DNA of 64,000 bases from Firm-04 sp045600205 (GTDB lineage Bacteria > Bacillota > Clostridia > Oscillospirales > Ruminococcaceae), in contig JAZRXM010000021.1 in the NCBI GenBank assembly GCA_045600205.1, positions 4,069 to 68,068 on the forward strand. The letters run 5' to 3'. The notes under the pieces were generated by a model, which saw nothing but the letters and a program-made list of their open reading frames with translations, was not told the origin of the DNA and searched no databases. The position numbers were made by a program, and so were the translations under genes. The stretch's first letter is position 1. Every line of letters begins with the position of its first letter. This document shows, in pieces, positions 25,043 to 33,579 of this stretch.

Positions 25043-25405
25043 ATGGCTGGATCAAGAAAGCTCGGCAGAACATCCGACCACAGAAAGGCTATGCTCCGTG
25101 GTATGGTAACTTATCTGCTCGAAAACGGTCAGATCGAAACGACCGTCACCAGAGCAAAGGAAGTTCGTGCTATGGCAGAGAAAATGATTACACTGGGCAA
25201 GGATGTTCAGGGTAAAGACGCAGCCGCAGCACTTCACTGCAAGCGTCAGGTATTTGCTTATGTCACGAAGGAGAGCGTTGCAAAGAAGCTCTTCGACGAG
25301 ATTGCTCCCCGCTATGCAGAGCGTAACGGCGGTTACACCAAGCTGGTTAAGGTTGGTCCTCGCCGCGGTGACGCTGCGGAAATGGCAATCATTCAGCTCG
25401 TCTGA
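25043..25405 (+). CDS. rplQ: Ribosomal protein L17
   Basis: 120 aa. It contains SRKLGRTSDHRKAMLRGMV, ENGQIETTVTRAKEVR and NGGYTKLVKVGPRRGDAAEM. Last gene of the long operon, followed by an intrinsic terminator. Confidence 0.97.
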   Translation: MAGSRKLGRTSDHRKAMLRGMVTYLLENGQIETTVTRAKEVRAMAEKMITLGKDVQGKDAAAALHCKRQVFAYVTKESVAKKLFDEIAPRYAERNGGYTKLVKVGPRRGDAAEMAIIQLV

Positions 25406-25434
25406 TTGGATTGTGCATACAGCTTAAACACAAA

Positions 25435-25471
25435 GAATGGTGCTTCGGGTTGCCGTGGCACCATTTTTTTG
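25435..25471 (+). terminator. Terminator of the ribosomal protein operon
   Basis: AATGGTGC and GCACCATT form the stem around TTCGGGTTGCCGTG, followed by T7. Confidence 0.88.
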
Positions 25472-25533
25472 ATAATTGATATGTACAACTTTGCAGGTTG
25501 TTACAAAATAACAGTACAAGAGATGATAGCATA

Positions 25534-25562
25534 TTTACGAACTTGTCCGAACGTGTTATAAT
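25534..25562 (+). promoter_or_regulatory. Promoter of the candidate small RNA
   Basis: TTTACG (25534-25539), 17 bp, perfect TATAAT (25557-25562). Confidence 0.65.
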
Positions 25563-25568
25563 AAAAAC

Positions 25569-25670
25569 ATAGACAAGCATTCTACATAAAATGAATGCAA
25601 ATAGGGGGAGGTTCCTGAAGAACCTCAGGGGAGAGGCCGATTGACGTTCATTACGTGAATCGGTCTTTTT
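25569..25670 (+). ncRNA. Candidate small RNA of about 100 nt
   Basis: A promoter at 25534-25562 and a strong terminator (GGCCGATT/AATCGGTC with an inner ACGT/ACGT, then T5 at 25666-25670) bracket about 100 nt without a gene. Two more hairpins lie inside: GCATTC (25577-25582)/GAATGC (25593-25598) and GAGGTTC (25608-25614)/GAACCTC (25620-25626) with loop CTGAA. Two purine-rich single-stranded stretches, AGGGGGAGG and AGGGGAGAGG, flank or enter the second hairpin. I do not recognise a known family. It is a structured independent transcript by layout; alternatives are a leader or an attenuated 5' region of the GH43 gene downstream. Confidence 0.55.
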
Positions 25671-25721
25671 ATTTTGTACGTAAAATGGCACAATAATACA
25701 GTATGCCGCGTCAATAGCGTA

Positions 25722-25750
25722 TTTACTTTTTTCGCATCTGCTGGTATAAT
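25722..25750 (+). promoter_or_regulatory. Promoter of the dockerin GH43 gene
   Basis: TTTACT (25722-25727), 17 bp, TATAAT (25745-25750); a second TATAAT lies at 25756-25761. Confidence 0.55.
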
Positions 25751-25796
25751 GTTGTTATAATGAACCATACAGGTTCAGAAAGAATGGGGGATTTTA

Positions 25797-28592
25797 ATGA
25801 TAAAGAAAAAAGTGATGGCTGTATTGTCTGCTGCTATTCTTGGCGCAAGTTGTCTGACAACTTACCACTCTGCAGTCATTGCCGCAGACTTTGTGGCGAA
25901 CAAATCCAGAGTATCTGTGCATGACCCGTCCATTGTCAAGGACTCTGCAACTGGTACATATTATGTGTTCGGCTCGCATATCGAGGCGGCAAAATCGAAT
26001 GATCTGCAAAGTTGGAAAACTTTCTCAAATGGCTACGCAGCTTACAATAATGTCGAATTTGGGTCACTTTCGCAGAATCTCGCCAAGCCCTTTGCGTGGG
26101 CAGGAGAGAATCTCGAGGACTGTGAGGGCGGCTTTGCGGTCTGGGCTCCTGATGTAATCTGGAATCCCGAATACCGCAACAGCGATGGCACAAAAGGTGC
26201 GTACATGATGTATTTTTGTACATCATCGACGTATAAGCGTTCAGTGATTGCATTCGCCGTCGCAAAAAGTATTGAAGGACCGTATACGTGCGTAGATACG
26301 TTGATTTATTCCGGATTTACAGCGAATGACAGCTATGCAAAAAGCTCTACGAAAAATGTCAACAGAAAATATACCTCGACAAATATTGACGAATTGATTG
26401 CGCGTGGCGAGGTTACGTACAACAATAGTTGGTTTTCCAACAACGATTTCAACAACCAGCTTTATCCGAACGCAATTGATCCGAACATCTACTATGGCAC
26501 GGACGGCAAGATGTATATGGCATACGGCTCGTGGTCAGGCGGAATCTTCACGATTGAGATCAACCCGCAGACCGGGTTGTGTGTACATCCGAAAACTGGG
26601 ACAACCTCTGACGGGCGCATGATTGACAGCTATTTTGGTACGAAAATCAGTGGCGGTTATGGTAAATCAGGGGAAGGTCCGTTTATCGAATACAACGAAG
26701 ATACGGGATATTTCTATCTGTGGGTGACGTATGGCGGTCTAACGGCAACCGGCGGCTATAATATGCGCGTGTTTCGTTCAAAATCCCCAACAGGTCCGTT
26801 TGTTGACCCTGCCAATCGAAATGCTGTATTGGAGAGCAATACAAATTTGGACTCAATCGGATTAAAGGTCATGACAAATTACAAGTTTTCAACCCTTTCT
26901 GCATCTTACATGGCGTGCGGGCACAATTCCGTCTTGAAAGATGACGATGGTCAGTGGTATCTGGTCAATCATACGCGCTTTGATGGTGGTACGGAATACC
27001 ATGAAGTGCGCGTACATTCGATGAAATTCAATGAAACGGGCTGGCCTGTTGTACTTCCTTATGAGTATGGCGGCGAAACATGGTCTGCTGGCGGATATGA
27101 TGCGCAAAATCTTGCAGGTACGTATGAATTCATCAATCATGGCAATGCGACAAATGGCAATATCACGAAAGCTGCAAGCATCTCGTTAGGATCGAATGGT
27201 ACAATTTCCGGTGCAGTGTCCGGAACGTGGAACGAGTCGGATAGTAACGCATCTGCGACTTTTTCAATTGGCGGCGTAACGTATAAAGGCTATTTCCAAT
27301 TGCAGTATGAAGAACGGCAATCTCCGACACCTGTCATGACATTTACCGCTGTCGGCAATAACAATCAGACAATTTGGGGTGTGCAGACCACGAAATGGTC
27401 AGGCAATGACCGTACAACTTTGAAGGATTATTCCAATCAAAACAGTAAAGTTGTCTACAATCTTGACAGCATTTCGTGTGAAAAAGGCGGCATTACGTTG
27501 TCGAATACTTCGTTGCTGAGCGGGGTATCTTATCACATTGAGAATGTTAACAGCGGTCTTTTCTTGGATTTGCCCAATGGAAAACCTGTTGCCGGGAGCA
27601 TCATGCAGCAATGGCAGAAAACAGGGAATTCTCAGCAGGAATGGCGTTTTGTAGATGTCGGAGATGGATATTGCAAGATTGTATCCATGGCGGATGAGCA
27701 AATGTGTGTGGCAGTTGAAAATGCTTCGGCGGATGATGGCGCAGCTGTTGTATTACAACAGTATGTCGGCTCGATAGCACAGCATTGGAAATTGGTGCCT
27801 GATGCCGGATCCTATGCTATTGTATCAAGATGTTCGGACAACTTGGCTTGTCTGGATGTGTATGAATGGTCGGTGGACAACGGAGGTGTTGTCAAACAGT
27901 GGAACTATTGGGGCGGTGAGTGCCAACTATGGAAGATTACGCCTGCTCATCCTGCTATATCTGCGGGATGTTACACAATTCGTTCTGCAAATACCGGTTT
28001 ATGGATCGCCAGTGAAGGCTCGCAGCTCATTCAGAATTCAGAGCAATCTGTATGGCGGTTGACTGCTTCGGAAAATGGAATGTACAACTTGGTGAATGCT
28101 GACGGATTGGCTCTGACTGCTTATGGGTCGGGCATAACGCTTTCGGCAAAAGCTGATAGTACAAGTCAGCAGTTTTCCGTTTGGTGTAATGCGGATGGCA
28201 GCTATTCTATCGTATCTACTGCAAAAAGAGAAAAATCGGCAATTGAAGCCGATTCTGAAATTGGATTATCCGATTTTATTGGTGCAAAAACTCAGAAGTT
28301 TATCCTTGAACCGACACAGAGCCTTCCTGAAGTTGTTATTACAACTACAACAACCTTGCCGATAACGATAACCACGACAACTGTGGAAACAACTTTGATG
28401 GGTGATTCCAATTGTGACGGAAAGGTAAGCATCGCTGATGTTGTTATACTGAGCCGCTATGTCAATGAGGAACACGGCATCATGATTTCTAAGCAGGGAC
28501 GAATAAATTCTGACTGTGATTACGATGGTCTCTGTACTGCCGAAGATGCGACTATGATTTTGAAAGCGATTGCAAAATTGATTACGATCTGA
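25797..28592 (+). CDS. Secreted cellulosomal GH43 with ricin-type CBM13 and dockerin (931 aa)
   Basis: Signal peptide 1-30 (cleavage near VIAA-D). The GH43 propeller spans about 38-430: Asp43 in VHDPSIV is the general base, the Asp in YPNAIDPNIYYG (about 227) modulates pKa, and the Glu in GKSGEGPFIEY (about 293) is the acid. A beta-sandwich (about 440-560) follows, then ricin-type repeats (about 570-840) with QxW-like motifs QQEW, AQHW and CQLW. A Thr-rich linker leads to a type I dockerin (about 865-931) with two Ca-binding repeats, GDSNCDGKVSIADVV and SDCDYDGLCTAEDA. Probably an arabinan or arabinoxylan hydrolase docked on a scaffoldin; none is in this window. Confidence 0.9.
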   Translation: MIKKKVMAVLSAAILGASCLTTYHSAVIAADFVANKSRVSVHDPSIVKDSATGTYYVFGSHIEAAKSNDLQSWKTFSNGYAAYNNVEFGSLSQNLAKPFAWAGENLEDCEGGFAVWAPDVIWNPEYRNSDGTKGAYMMYFCTSSTYKRSVIAFAVAKSIEGPYTCVDTLIYSGFTANDSYAKSSTKNVNRKYTSTNIDELIARGEVTYNNSWFSNNDFNNQLYPNAIDPNIYYGTDGKMYMAYGSWSGGIFTIEINPQTGLCVHPKTGTTSDGRMIDSYFGTKISGGYGKSGEGPFIEYNEDTGYFYLWVTYGGLTATGGYNMRVFRSKSPTGPFVDPANRNAVLESNTNLDSIGLKVMTNYKFSTLSASYMACGHNSVLKDDDGQWYLVNHTRFDGGTEYHEVRVHSMKFNETGWPVVLPYEYGGETWSAGGYDAQNLAGTYEFINHGNATNGNITKAASISLGSNGTISGAVSGTWNESDSNASATFSIGGVTYKGYFQLQYEERQSPTPVMTFTAVGNNNQTIWGVQTTKWSGNDRTTLKDYSNQNSKVVYNLDSISCEKGGITLSNTSLLSGVSYHIENVNSGLFLDLPNGKPVAGSIMQQWQKTGNSQQEWRFVDVGDGYCKIVSMADEQMCVAVENASADDGAAVVLQQYVGSIAQHWKLVPDAGSYAIVSRCSDNLACLDVYEWSVDNGGVVKQWNYWGGECQLWKITPAHPAISAGCYTIRSANTGLWIASEGSQLIQNSEQSVWRLTASENGMYNLVNADGLALTAYGSGITLSAKADSTSQQFSVWCNADGSYSIVSTAKREKSAIEADSEIGLSDFIGAKTQKFILEPTQSLPEVVITTTTTLPITITTTTVETTLMGDSNCDGKVSIADVVILSRYVNEEHGIMISKQGRINSDCDYDGLCTAEDATMILKAIAKLITI

Positions 28593-28594
28593 TT

Positions 28595-28630
28595 AAAAAA
28601 GCAGAGAACAGTTTGGTTCTCTGCTTTTTG
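28595..28630. terminator. Bidirectional terminator
   Basis: AAAAAGCAGAGAAC/GTTCTCTGCTTTTT with a 6-nt loop; A-run before and T-run after, so it serves GH43 and the convergent small gene. Confidence 0.88.
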
Positions 28631-28640
28631 TTTAGCAATA

Positions 28641-28802
28641 TTATTGTTTGAGTGGGGCAACTTTTTTATGCTCTTTCTGCTTTTTCATATATTCGGTGGT
28701 AGTTTGATTATTCATTTCAACTACATGCATAATTAGTTCCAGCATTTGTTCGTCTTCTTCATCTGTCAGTTCCTCCAAGGGAATGTTCGGGTGATATTCC
28801 AT
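28641..28802 (-). CDS. Small acidic protein of unknown function (53 aa)
   Basis: The ATG at 28802 has AAAGGAGC 8 nt upstream, which is why this start is preferred over one at 28865. The N-terminal half is acidic (EELTDEEDEQMLELIMHVVEMNN) and helical; the C-terminus is Lys-rich (KKQKEHKK). No known family is recognised. It lies downstream of the helix-hairpin-helix gene in the same direction, 72 bp away. Confidence 0.55.
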   Translation of the reverse strand: MEYHPNIPLEELTDEEDEQMLELIMHVVEMNNQTTTEYMKKQKEHKKVAPLKQ

Positions 28803-28874
28803 TTGAATGCTCCTTTCTGCTGCATTTTTCGATACTATCATAGCATGAAATTTCAGATTTGTCAAGTCGATTTT

Positions 28875-29570
28875 CTACGTCTGATCATTCGCATTTGTAA
28901 CATAGAGATACTGAAATAACGTATCTGCGATATATTTATCAGTAAATTCTTTCAAAAAAGAAACCTCTCGTACACTTTGAAATCCGCCAAGTTCAGAGCG
29001 GAACGATAACAGTGCATCTGCTTGATTTTCGGTCATGTCTGGTATTGTGAGCAATTCTTCTTTTGTCACGAGATTCATATCAAAACGATGTATGATCTCT
29101 TGAGCCGGCAGTGTAGTTGTAACAGTTGAAGTTGTATGTACAATCGGTGATTCAGTGTCAATTGCCTGTTCATTCGGAATGTAGAATTCTTCCATGATCG
29201 CATCAGCAAGGATTTGTCCGATGCCTGAAATCTCCTGTAATTGCTTGCGATTTATGAATCCGCCAAGAGCATTCCGCTTGGATACAATGGCAGAAGATAA
29301 TGCTGCACCGATACCGTCCACGCATTGCAGATCGGATTCGGTTGCTTCGTTCAAATTGTGGCATATGACAGAAGTTGTTGTGACAACTACCGGATTTTCT
29401 TTTGGGATGTTGTCCGTTTTAAGAGGGGTAGATGCTTCATTTTCTGCCTGAGAAGCCAATAAAACGGATATTGGTGTGCTGGGCTTGCGCTGAAATTCGG
29501 TATATGCAGCAACGCCACAAATCATGCTCGTAAAAACTATAAACAAACTGATAACCGCATTGCGTTTCAT
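28875..29570 (-). CDS. Exported protein with two ComEA-like helix-hairpin-helix domains (231 aa)
   Basis: An N-terminal membrane segment (residues 5-23) anchors the protein. Residues about 70-130 read ICHNLNEATESDLQCVDGIG and, later, LQEISGIGQILADAI, the ComEA pattern of two HhH hairpins. A Thr-rich linker precedes a second, more diverged copy (MNLVTKEELLTIPDM, FRSELGGF). ComEA binds DNA outside the membrane in transformation. The double domain and Thr linkers differ from standard ComEA, so DNA binding at the surface is likely but competence is only a guess. Confidence 0.75.
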   Translation of the reverse strand: MKRNAVISLFIVFTSMICGVAAYTEFQRKPSTPISVLLASQAENEASTPLKTDNIPKENPVVVTTTSVICHNLNEATESDLQCVDGIGAALSSAIVSKRNALGGFINRKQLQEISGIGQILADAIMEEFYIPNEQAIDTESPIVHTTSTVTTTLPAQEIIHRFDMNLVTKEELLTIPDMTENQADALLSFRSELGGFQSVREVSFLKEFTDKYIADTLFQYLYVTNANDQT

Positions 29571-29650
29571 GGCATCACCTCCGATTTCATTATATTATAG
29601 CATATCTGCGCGAAAAATGCAAGCTGAAACGTAGAAATTTATTTAAATAG

Positions 29651-29679
29651 TTGCAAAAAATGAGAAAATGTGTTATACT
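29651..29679 (+). promoter_or_regulatory. Promoter of the nucleoside phosphorylase operon
   Basis: TTGCAA (29651-29656), 17 bp, TATACT (29674-29679), about 30 bp before the start codon. Confidence 0.7.
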
Positions 29680-29708
29680 GTATCCAAGAAAGTTTGCGGA
29701 GGTGCTAT

Positions 29709-31052
29709 ATGGCAAAATTTCATATGCAGGAATGCATTCGGAAAACAAAAGCCGGGATCGAACTGTCTGACGCGGAGATTTATGCGCTGATTGACGGTGT
29801 TTGCGGTAAAAATGGCGCATTGCCGATCCCTGATTACCAGATTTCGGCGTGGCTGATGGCTGTTTGTTTTAACGGACTCACAGACCGCGAAACCGCCGCA
29901 CTTACGATGGCAATGCGTGATTCGGGGCAGACGATGTCCTATCCAACGCTGCGCGGGACCGTGGTTGATAAGCACAGCACCGGCGGCGTGGGCGACAAAA
30001 CCACGCTGATCCTTGCGCCGATGATGGCTGCCTGTGGTGTTCCGATGCCGAAGATGTCGGGGCGCGGGCTTGGACATACCGGCGGAACGATTGATAAATT
30101 GGAATCCATTCCGAATTTTTCGACCTCGCTGAGTCCTGAGCGTTTTCTGGAACTTGCCGAAACCGTTGGCTGTGCGGTTGCAATGCAATCCGGAAATCTC
30201 GCACCTGCTGACAAAAAGTTGTACGCACTGCGCGATGTGACGGAAACCGTCAATCAGGCGTCTTTGATATGTGCGAGCATCATGAGCAAAAAATTGGCGA
30301 CAGGCGCAGACTGCATTTTGCTGGATGTGAAGGTCGGCAGTGGCGCATTTATGAAAAATGACGCAGATGCAGCAGAATTAGCGCGTCTGATGCTTGCTGC
30401 AGCGACTGCTGATGGCAAAAGATGTACGGCAGTTGTAACGGATATGGACAGACCGCTCGGATATTGTATTGGTAACGCACTTGAAGTAGAAGAAGCTGTT
30501 CGTATTTTACGCGGAAATACGAACAATTCACTCGGTATACTTTGCATTACGCTTGCCTCTGAGTTGTTGCAGATGGCTGGGAAGGGGAGCACCGCGGAAT
30601 GTACAAAGATGGCTTCTGATGTACTCAAAAACGGCGCAGCTTTGCGGAAATTCGCTGAAATGGTAGAGGGACAGTGCGGCAATGCACGCATCGTGGATGA
30701 CCTCTCTTTGCTGCCGCAGGCGAAATGCAGCCGCGTGTTGAAATCTGACCAATCAGGTTATATCTGTGCAATGCAGAGCGAAGAAATTGGTCGTGCCTGC
30801 GTTCTTTTAGGCGCAGGGCGTCAATCAAAAGATGATATCATTGACCCTGCGGCGGGGATTCGCTTGCACGTACAACTTGGTGATGCTGTGCAGACAGGTG
30901 ATCCTCTGTTAACGATGTATGCAGCAACGGAACAGCAAATTGACGAAGCTGCTGCAAAATTACATGGTGTGATTCAAATTTCCAATGGACAGCCTGAGGT
31001 GGCTCCATTAATTCATGCGAAGTACAGCAACATGGAGGTGACAGGGTGCTAA
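29709..31052 (+). CDS. pdp: Pyrimidine-nucleoside phosphorylase
   Basis: 447 aa from the ATG at 29709 behind GGAGGTG. It cleaves uridine/thymidine with phosphate to base and (deoxy)ribose 1-phosphate. Motifs: DKHSTGGVGDKTTL (phosphate and K+ site), KMSGRGLGHTGGTIDKLE (family signature), the substrate-binding MSKKLATGAD, and the C-terminal domain. Broad-specificity Pdp and thymidine phosphorylase DeoA cannot be separated by eye. Its stop overlaps the next gene by 7 nt. Confidence 0.93.
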   Translation: MAKFHMQECIRKTKAGIELSDAEIYALIDGVCGKNGALPIPDYQISAWLMAVCFNGLTDRETAALTMAMRDSGQTMSYPTLRGTVVDKHSTGGVGDKTTLILAPMMAACGVPMPKMSGRGLGHTGGTIDKLESIPNFSTSLSPERFLELAETVGCAVAMQSGNLAPADKKLYALRDVTETVNQASLICASIMSKKLATGADCILLDVKVGSGAFMKNDADAAELARLMLAAATADGKRCTAVVTDMDRPLGYCIGNALEVEEAVRILRGNTNNSLGILCITLASELLQMAGKGSTAECTKMASDVLKNGAALRKFAEMVEGQCGNARIVDDLSLLPQAKCSRVLKSDQSGYICAMQSEEIGRACVLLGAGRQSKDDIIDPAAGIRLHVQLGDAVQTGDPLLTMYAATEQQIDEAAAKLHGVIQISNGQPEVAPLIHAKYSNMEVTGC

Positions 31053-31891
31053 AACGCGTATTTACATTGGTTTTATCCGCTGCATTACTGCTTCTCGGCA
31101 GCTGCAAACAGAAGCCTCAGCAAGAGTCTGCACCGGAAGTGACAGGCAGTTTTTCAATTACGGTGCTGGATGTTGGCAAGGCGGATGCCATTTTGCTCCA
31201 AACTGCGAACAAAACGGTTGTTTTGGATGCTGGCAACAAAGGTGACGGAAAGGACATCGAAAAGTTGCTGGAAGGTCAACAGATTACCAAAGTTGACACG
31301 CTCATCATTTCGCATTTTGACAAAGATCATGTCGGTGGTGCATCGCGTTTATTTAAGCATCTGGAGGTCGGAGAGGTCTACCTTCCTGATTATGCTGGTA
31401 CCTGTGAGGAGTATTTCGACTTCTGCAAAAAGCTCGAAGATGCGGCGGTTATTCCCATGAAGCTGCCAATGGGAGAGCAGCGTGTCTGGCAGTATGATGA
31501 TGTGTCGTTCCGATTGGATGCTGCGCAAAAAACAGATTATGGCAAGCATGAAGAAAATGATTTTTCGCTGTGCCTGTACTTGCAGCATGGGGATAACACG
31601 TTTTTATTTACAGGCGACGCCGAGGAGGCGCGGCAAGAGGAAATCATGGGCTATGGTTTGGGTGCCGTGACGTTCCTGAAATTCCCGTATCACGGCAATT
31701 ATCTGCCTACGACCGAAAAATTTCTGGATGCCTGTTCGCCGAAATACGCAGTGATTTGCTGTTCCGAGAAAGAACCTGCACAGAGTCAGACAATCAAAAC
31801 ATTGCAAGAGCGTGGAATTCAAGCGTTCTATACACAAAACGGAGAGGTTCATATCGCCAGTGACGGCAAAAACATTTCCGTGTCGCAATAA
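31046..31891 (+). CDS. ComEC-like metallo-beta-lactamase-fold lipoprotein (281 aa)
   Basis: GTG start at 31046 inside the end of pdp, with GGAGGTG upstream. The lipobox LLLLGSC (Cys20) predicts a membrane lipoprotein. The MBL fold shows ITVLDVGKADAILLQT, VVLDAGNKGD, the metal motif ISHFDKDHVGG, TFLFTGDAEEAR and FPYHGNYLPTT. This is the domain found at the C-terminus of ComEC, here as a separate protein. It may be a nuclease or phosphodiesterase outside the membrane; substrate unknown. Confidence 0.85.
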   Translation: MLKRVFTLVLSAALLLLGSCKQKPQQESAPEVTGSFSITVLDVGKADAILLQTANKTVVLDAGNKGDGKDIEKLLEGQQITKVDTLIISHFDKDHVGGASRLFKHLEVGEVYLPDYAGTCEEYFDFCKKLEDAAVIPMKLPMGEQRVWQYDDVSFRLDAAQKTDYGKHEENDFSLCLYLQHGDNTFLFTGDAEEARQEEIMGYGLGAVTFLKFPYHGNYLPTTEKFLDACSPKYAVICCSEKEPAQSQTIKTLQERGIQAFYTQNGEVHIASDGKNISVSQ

Positions 31892-31895
31892 ACGA

Positions 31896-31932
31896 AAAAC
31901 GCTTCCGTATGATAAACGGAAGCGTTTGTTTT
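31896..31932. terminator. Bidirectional terminator
   Basis: AAACGCTTCCGT/ACGGAAGCGTTT, with T-rich sequence after and A-rich before; it serves the convergent genes on both sides. Confidence 0.85.
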
Positions 31933-31945
31933 GTATGAAAACACG

Positions 31946-32395
31946 TTATTTTCTGCTGCGGGAGCCGCCCTTTCGCTCGCTTCCGCGTTTCAAATCGCAG
32001 ATGTTTTCCTCGCTGCATTGTTTGAAGTGCAGCAACATATCCTCAAATGACATTTCGGATTGCGGAATGCTTTTTTTCGGCTCGTAAACACGCGGCTTTT
32101 GATTATCACGAGGTTTTCGCGGCATTTGCTGCTTTTTCTCATCCTCGGGAACCGCCTGCTTCATGGACATACTGATTTTGCCCTGTTCGGTAATGTCCAG
32201 CACCTTGACCTTGACGGTATCGTTTTCGTGAATAAAATCGTGGATATCGCGCACAAATGTGTTGGCGATTTCGGAGATATGTACCATTCCCGTGACGGTG
32301 GAAGGTTCGCCTTCGCCGCTGACCTCGACAAATGCACCGTAGGGGGCGATACTTTTGATGCGTCCTTCGTAAATCTGACCGATTTCGAGTTGCAT
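31946..32395 (-). CDS. yabR: S1-domain RNA-binding protein, YabR-like (149 aa)
   Basis: It starts MQLEIGQIYEGRIKSIAPYG at 32395 and has the S1 core GAFVEVSGEGEP...GMVHISEIANTFVRDI and VKVKVLDITEQGKISMSMK. A basic tail (RKPRDNQKPR, later SERKGGSRSRK) follows. It lies directly after divIC, as yabR does in Bacillus subtilis. The family binds RNA and often the ribosome; precise role unclear. Confidence 0.88.
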   Translation of the reverse strand: MQLEIGQIYEGRIKSIAPYGAFVEVSGEGEPSTVTGMVHISEIANTFVRDIHDFIHENDTVKVKVLDITEQGKISMSMKQAVPEDEKKQQMPRKPRDNQKPRVYEPKKSIPQSEMSFEDMLLHFKQCSEENICDLKRGSERKGGSRSRK

Positions 32396-32426
32396 AGTGA
32401 CAGAAACCTCTTTCTTTTCGTATCGT

Positions 32427-32753
32427 TCAATCGCGGGAGGTGTCATAGAACCGCTGCTCATTCGGGTAGGCGTAGTTCAGTTCCTCGATTGCTTGTTTTT
32501 CCATATATGCGTCAATATCGTCGCTTTCCAGTATTCGTTCCAGCTCGACGTTTTCGGTTTTAACCTCATCAATGGCAGCCTGAATTTCAGCAAGCTCCTC
32601 GCGTTTTTCCTTCATCGTGGATTGCGTGCTGATCATGGAGATGAAACAGCCGATGATAAAAACCGCAACAATCAGTTTGGTGATGATAAAATCGAAAATC
32701 TGGCGGCTGCGTTTTTTGCTTTTTTGCTGGCGCGACCCTTTGTTTTTCTCCAT
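32427..32753 (-). CDS. divIC: Septum formation initiator DivIC/FtsB family
   Basis: 108 aa: a basic N-terminus (NKGSRQQKSKKRSR), one membrane segment (about 20-40), then a coiled coil (KREELAEIQAAIDEVKTENV) outside. The ATG at 32753 has GGAGAG upstream. DivIC pairs with FtsL and DivIB at the division site. Gene order yabP-yabQ-divIC-yabR matches Bacillus. Confidence 0.88.
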   Translation of the reverse strand: MEKNKGSRQQKSKKRSRQIFDFIITKLIVAVFIIGCFISMISTQSTMKEKREELAEIQAAIDEVKTENVELERILESDDIDAYMEKQAIEELNYAYPNEQRFYDTSRD

Positions 32754-32831
32754 AAGCTCTCCTGTATTCGATTGCGGGTATTTTCGTGCCAAGTGGTACT
32801 TTTTTTATTATAACGCTTTTTTTCTGTACAG

Positions 32832-33248
32832 TCAAGCATTTTTTTGATTTTCGTATGCTTTGACGAATATGCTTTTTATTTTTCGGAGAATGCGTTTTAT
32901 GAAATGATATATGTATTCAATGAATCTGCGTAGTTTTCGGGCGATACGCATGATGACGCTGCCAATCGTCAGCAGATAGAGTGTCAGTCCGAGCAGCGCA
33001 CCGACTACAAAATACATCCGTAGGATGCCGTGTGCAAACATGGCGGCATAGCATTGTATCAGAAAGATTGCAATGCACGAAAATAATGTATCTTCGAGAA
33101 AAACGGCAATCGTGTGATGCGGAAGGAGCGCACGGAGGACGCGAAAGCAGTCAAGCAGCAAGCCGATGGGCACGCCGAGCAGACAACTTCCAAGAAATAA
33201 ACGTGTCTGCTGCGAAATCGTTGGGATATGTTCTGGAATCTGCATCAT
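32832..33248 (-). CDS. yabQ: Spore cortex biosynthesis protein YabQ
   Basis: 138 aa membrane protein with about three to four helices, including FLGSCLLGVPIGLLLDCFRVLR near the start, a YabQ hallmark, and a basic C-terminal end. Two ATGs at 33248 and 33245 overlap the yabP stop, so translation is coupled. YabQ is needed for cortex formation in Bacillus; its presence argues for a sporulation-derived lineage. Confidence 0.88.
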   Translation of the reverse strand: MMQIPEHIPTISQQTRLFLGSCLLGVPIGLLLDCFRVLRALLPHHTIAVFLEDTLFSCIAIFLIQCYAAMFAHGILRMYFVVGALLGLTLYLLTIGSVIMRIARKLRRFIEYIYHFIKRILRKIKSIFVKAYENQKNA

Positions 33249-33529
33249 CGGAACAGCCTTGCGAGAAATCCGAGCGGAGCTTGTCTGTCGCGGTCACCAT
33301 AGCGGAGAGCCTGAATGTCGCCCTCCACGGTCACCTCGCCTGATTCGATGCTGAGCCCGTTCATGTGCAGATTTTTCCCTAGAATCGTGAGTTCTCCAAG
33401 CTGCGTGAAAAGCACGACGGTGCGCTCGTCAAAGCTGCTGATGTCGGTGACGCCTGTGAGCAGTAGTTTTTCACGGTTTTCGAGAATTGCGTTATGTGTG
33501 CCGTGTGATACGGTCTGAGTTTGGTCCAT
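33245..33529 (-). CDS. yabP: Sporulation protein YabP
   Basis: 94 aa: HNAILENREKLLLTGVTDISSFDE, then GELTILGKNLHMNGLSIESG, which is the YabP/YqfC signature. It is a soluble spore-coat/cortex related protein made in the mother cell. Its Shine-Dalgarno site lies inside a hairpin (see 33536-33570). Confidence 0.92.
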   Translation of the reverse strand: MDQTQTVSHGTHNAILENREKLLLTGVTDISSFDERTVVLFTQLGELTILGKNLHMNGLSIESGEVTVEGDIQALRYGDRDRQAPLGFLARLFR

Positions 33530-33535
33530 AAGAAA

Positions 33536-33570
33536 ACGCCTCCTTTGCTGTATTTTATGCGAGGAGGCGT
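33536..33570 (-). promoter_or_regulatory. Hairpin that ends yigZ and covers the yabP ribosome-binding site
   Basis: ACGCCTCCT on one arm pairs with AGGAGGCGT on the other, and a short T-run follows on the minus strand. The 3' arm is the AAGGAGG of yabP, so the same hairpin may terminate yigZ transcripts and block yabP translation in read-through mRNA. Confidence 0.5.
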
Positions 33571-33579
33571 GATTTTATG

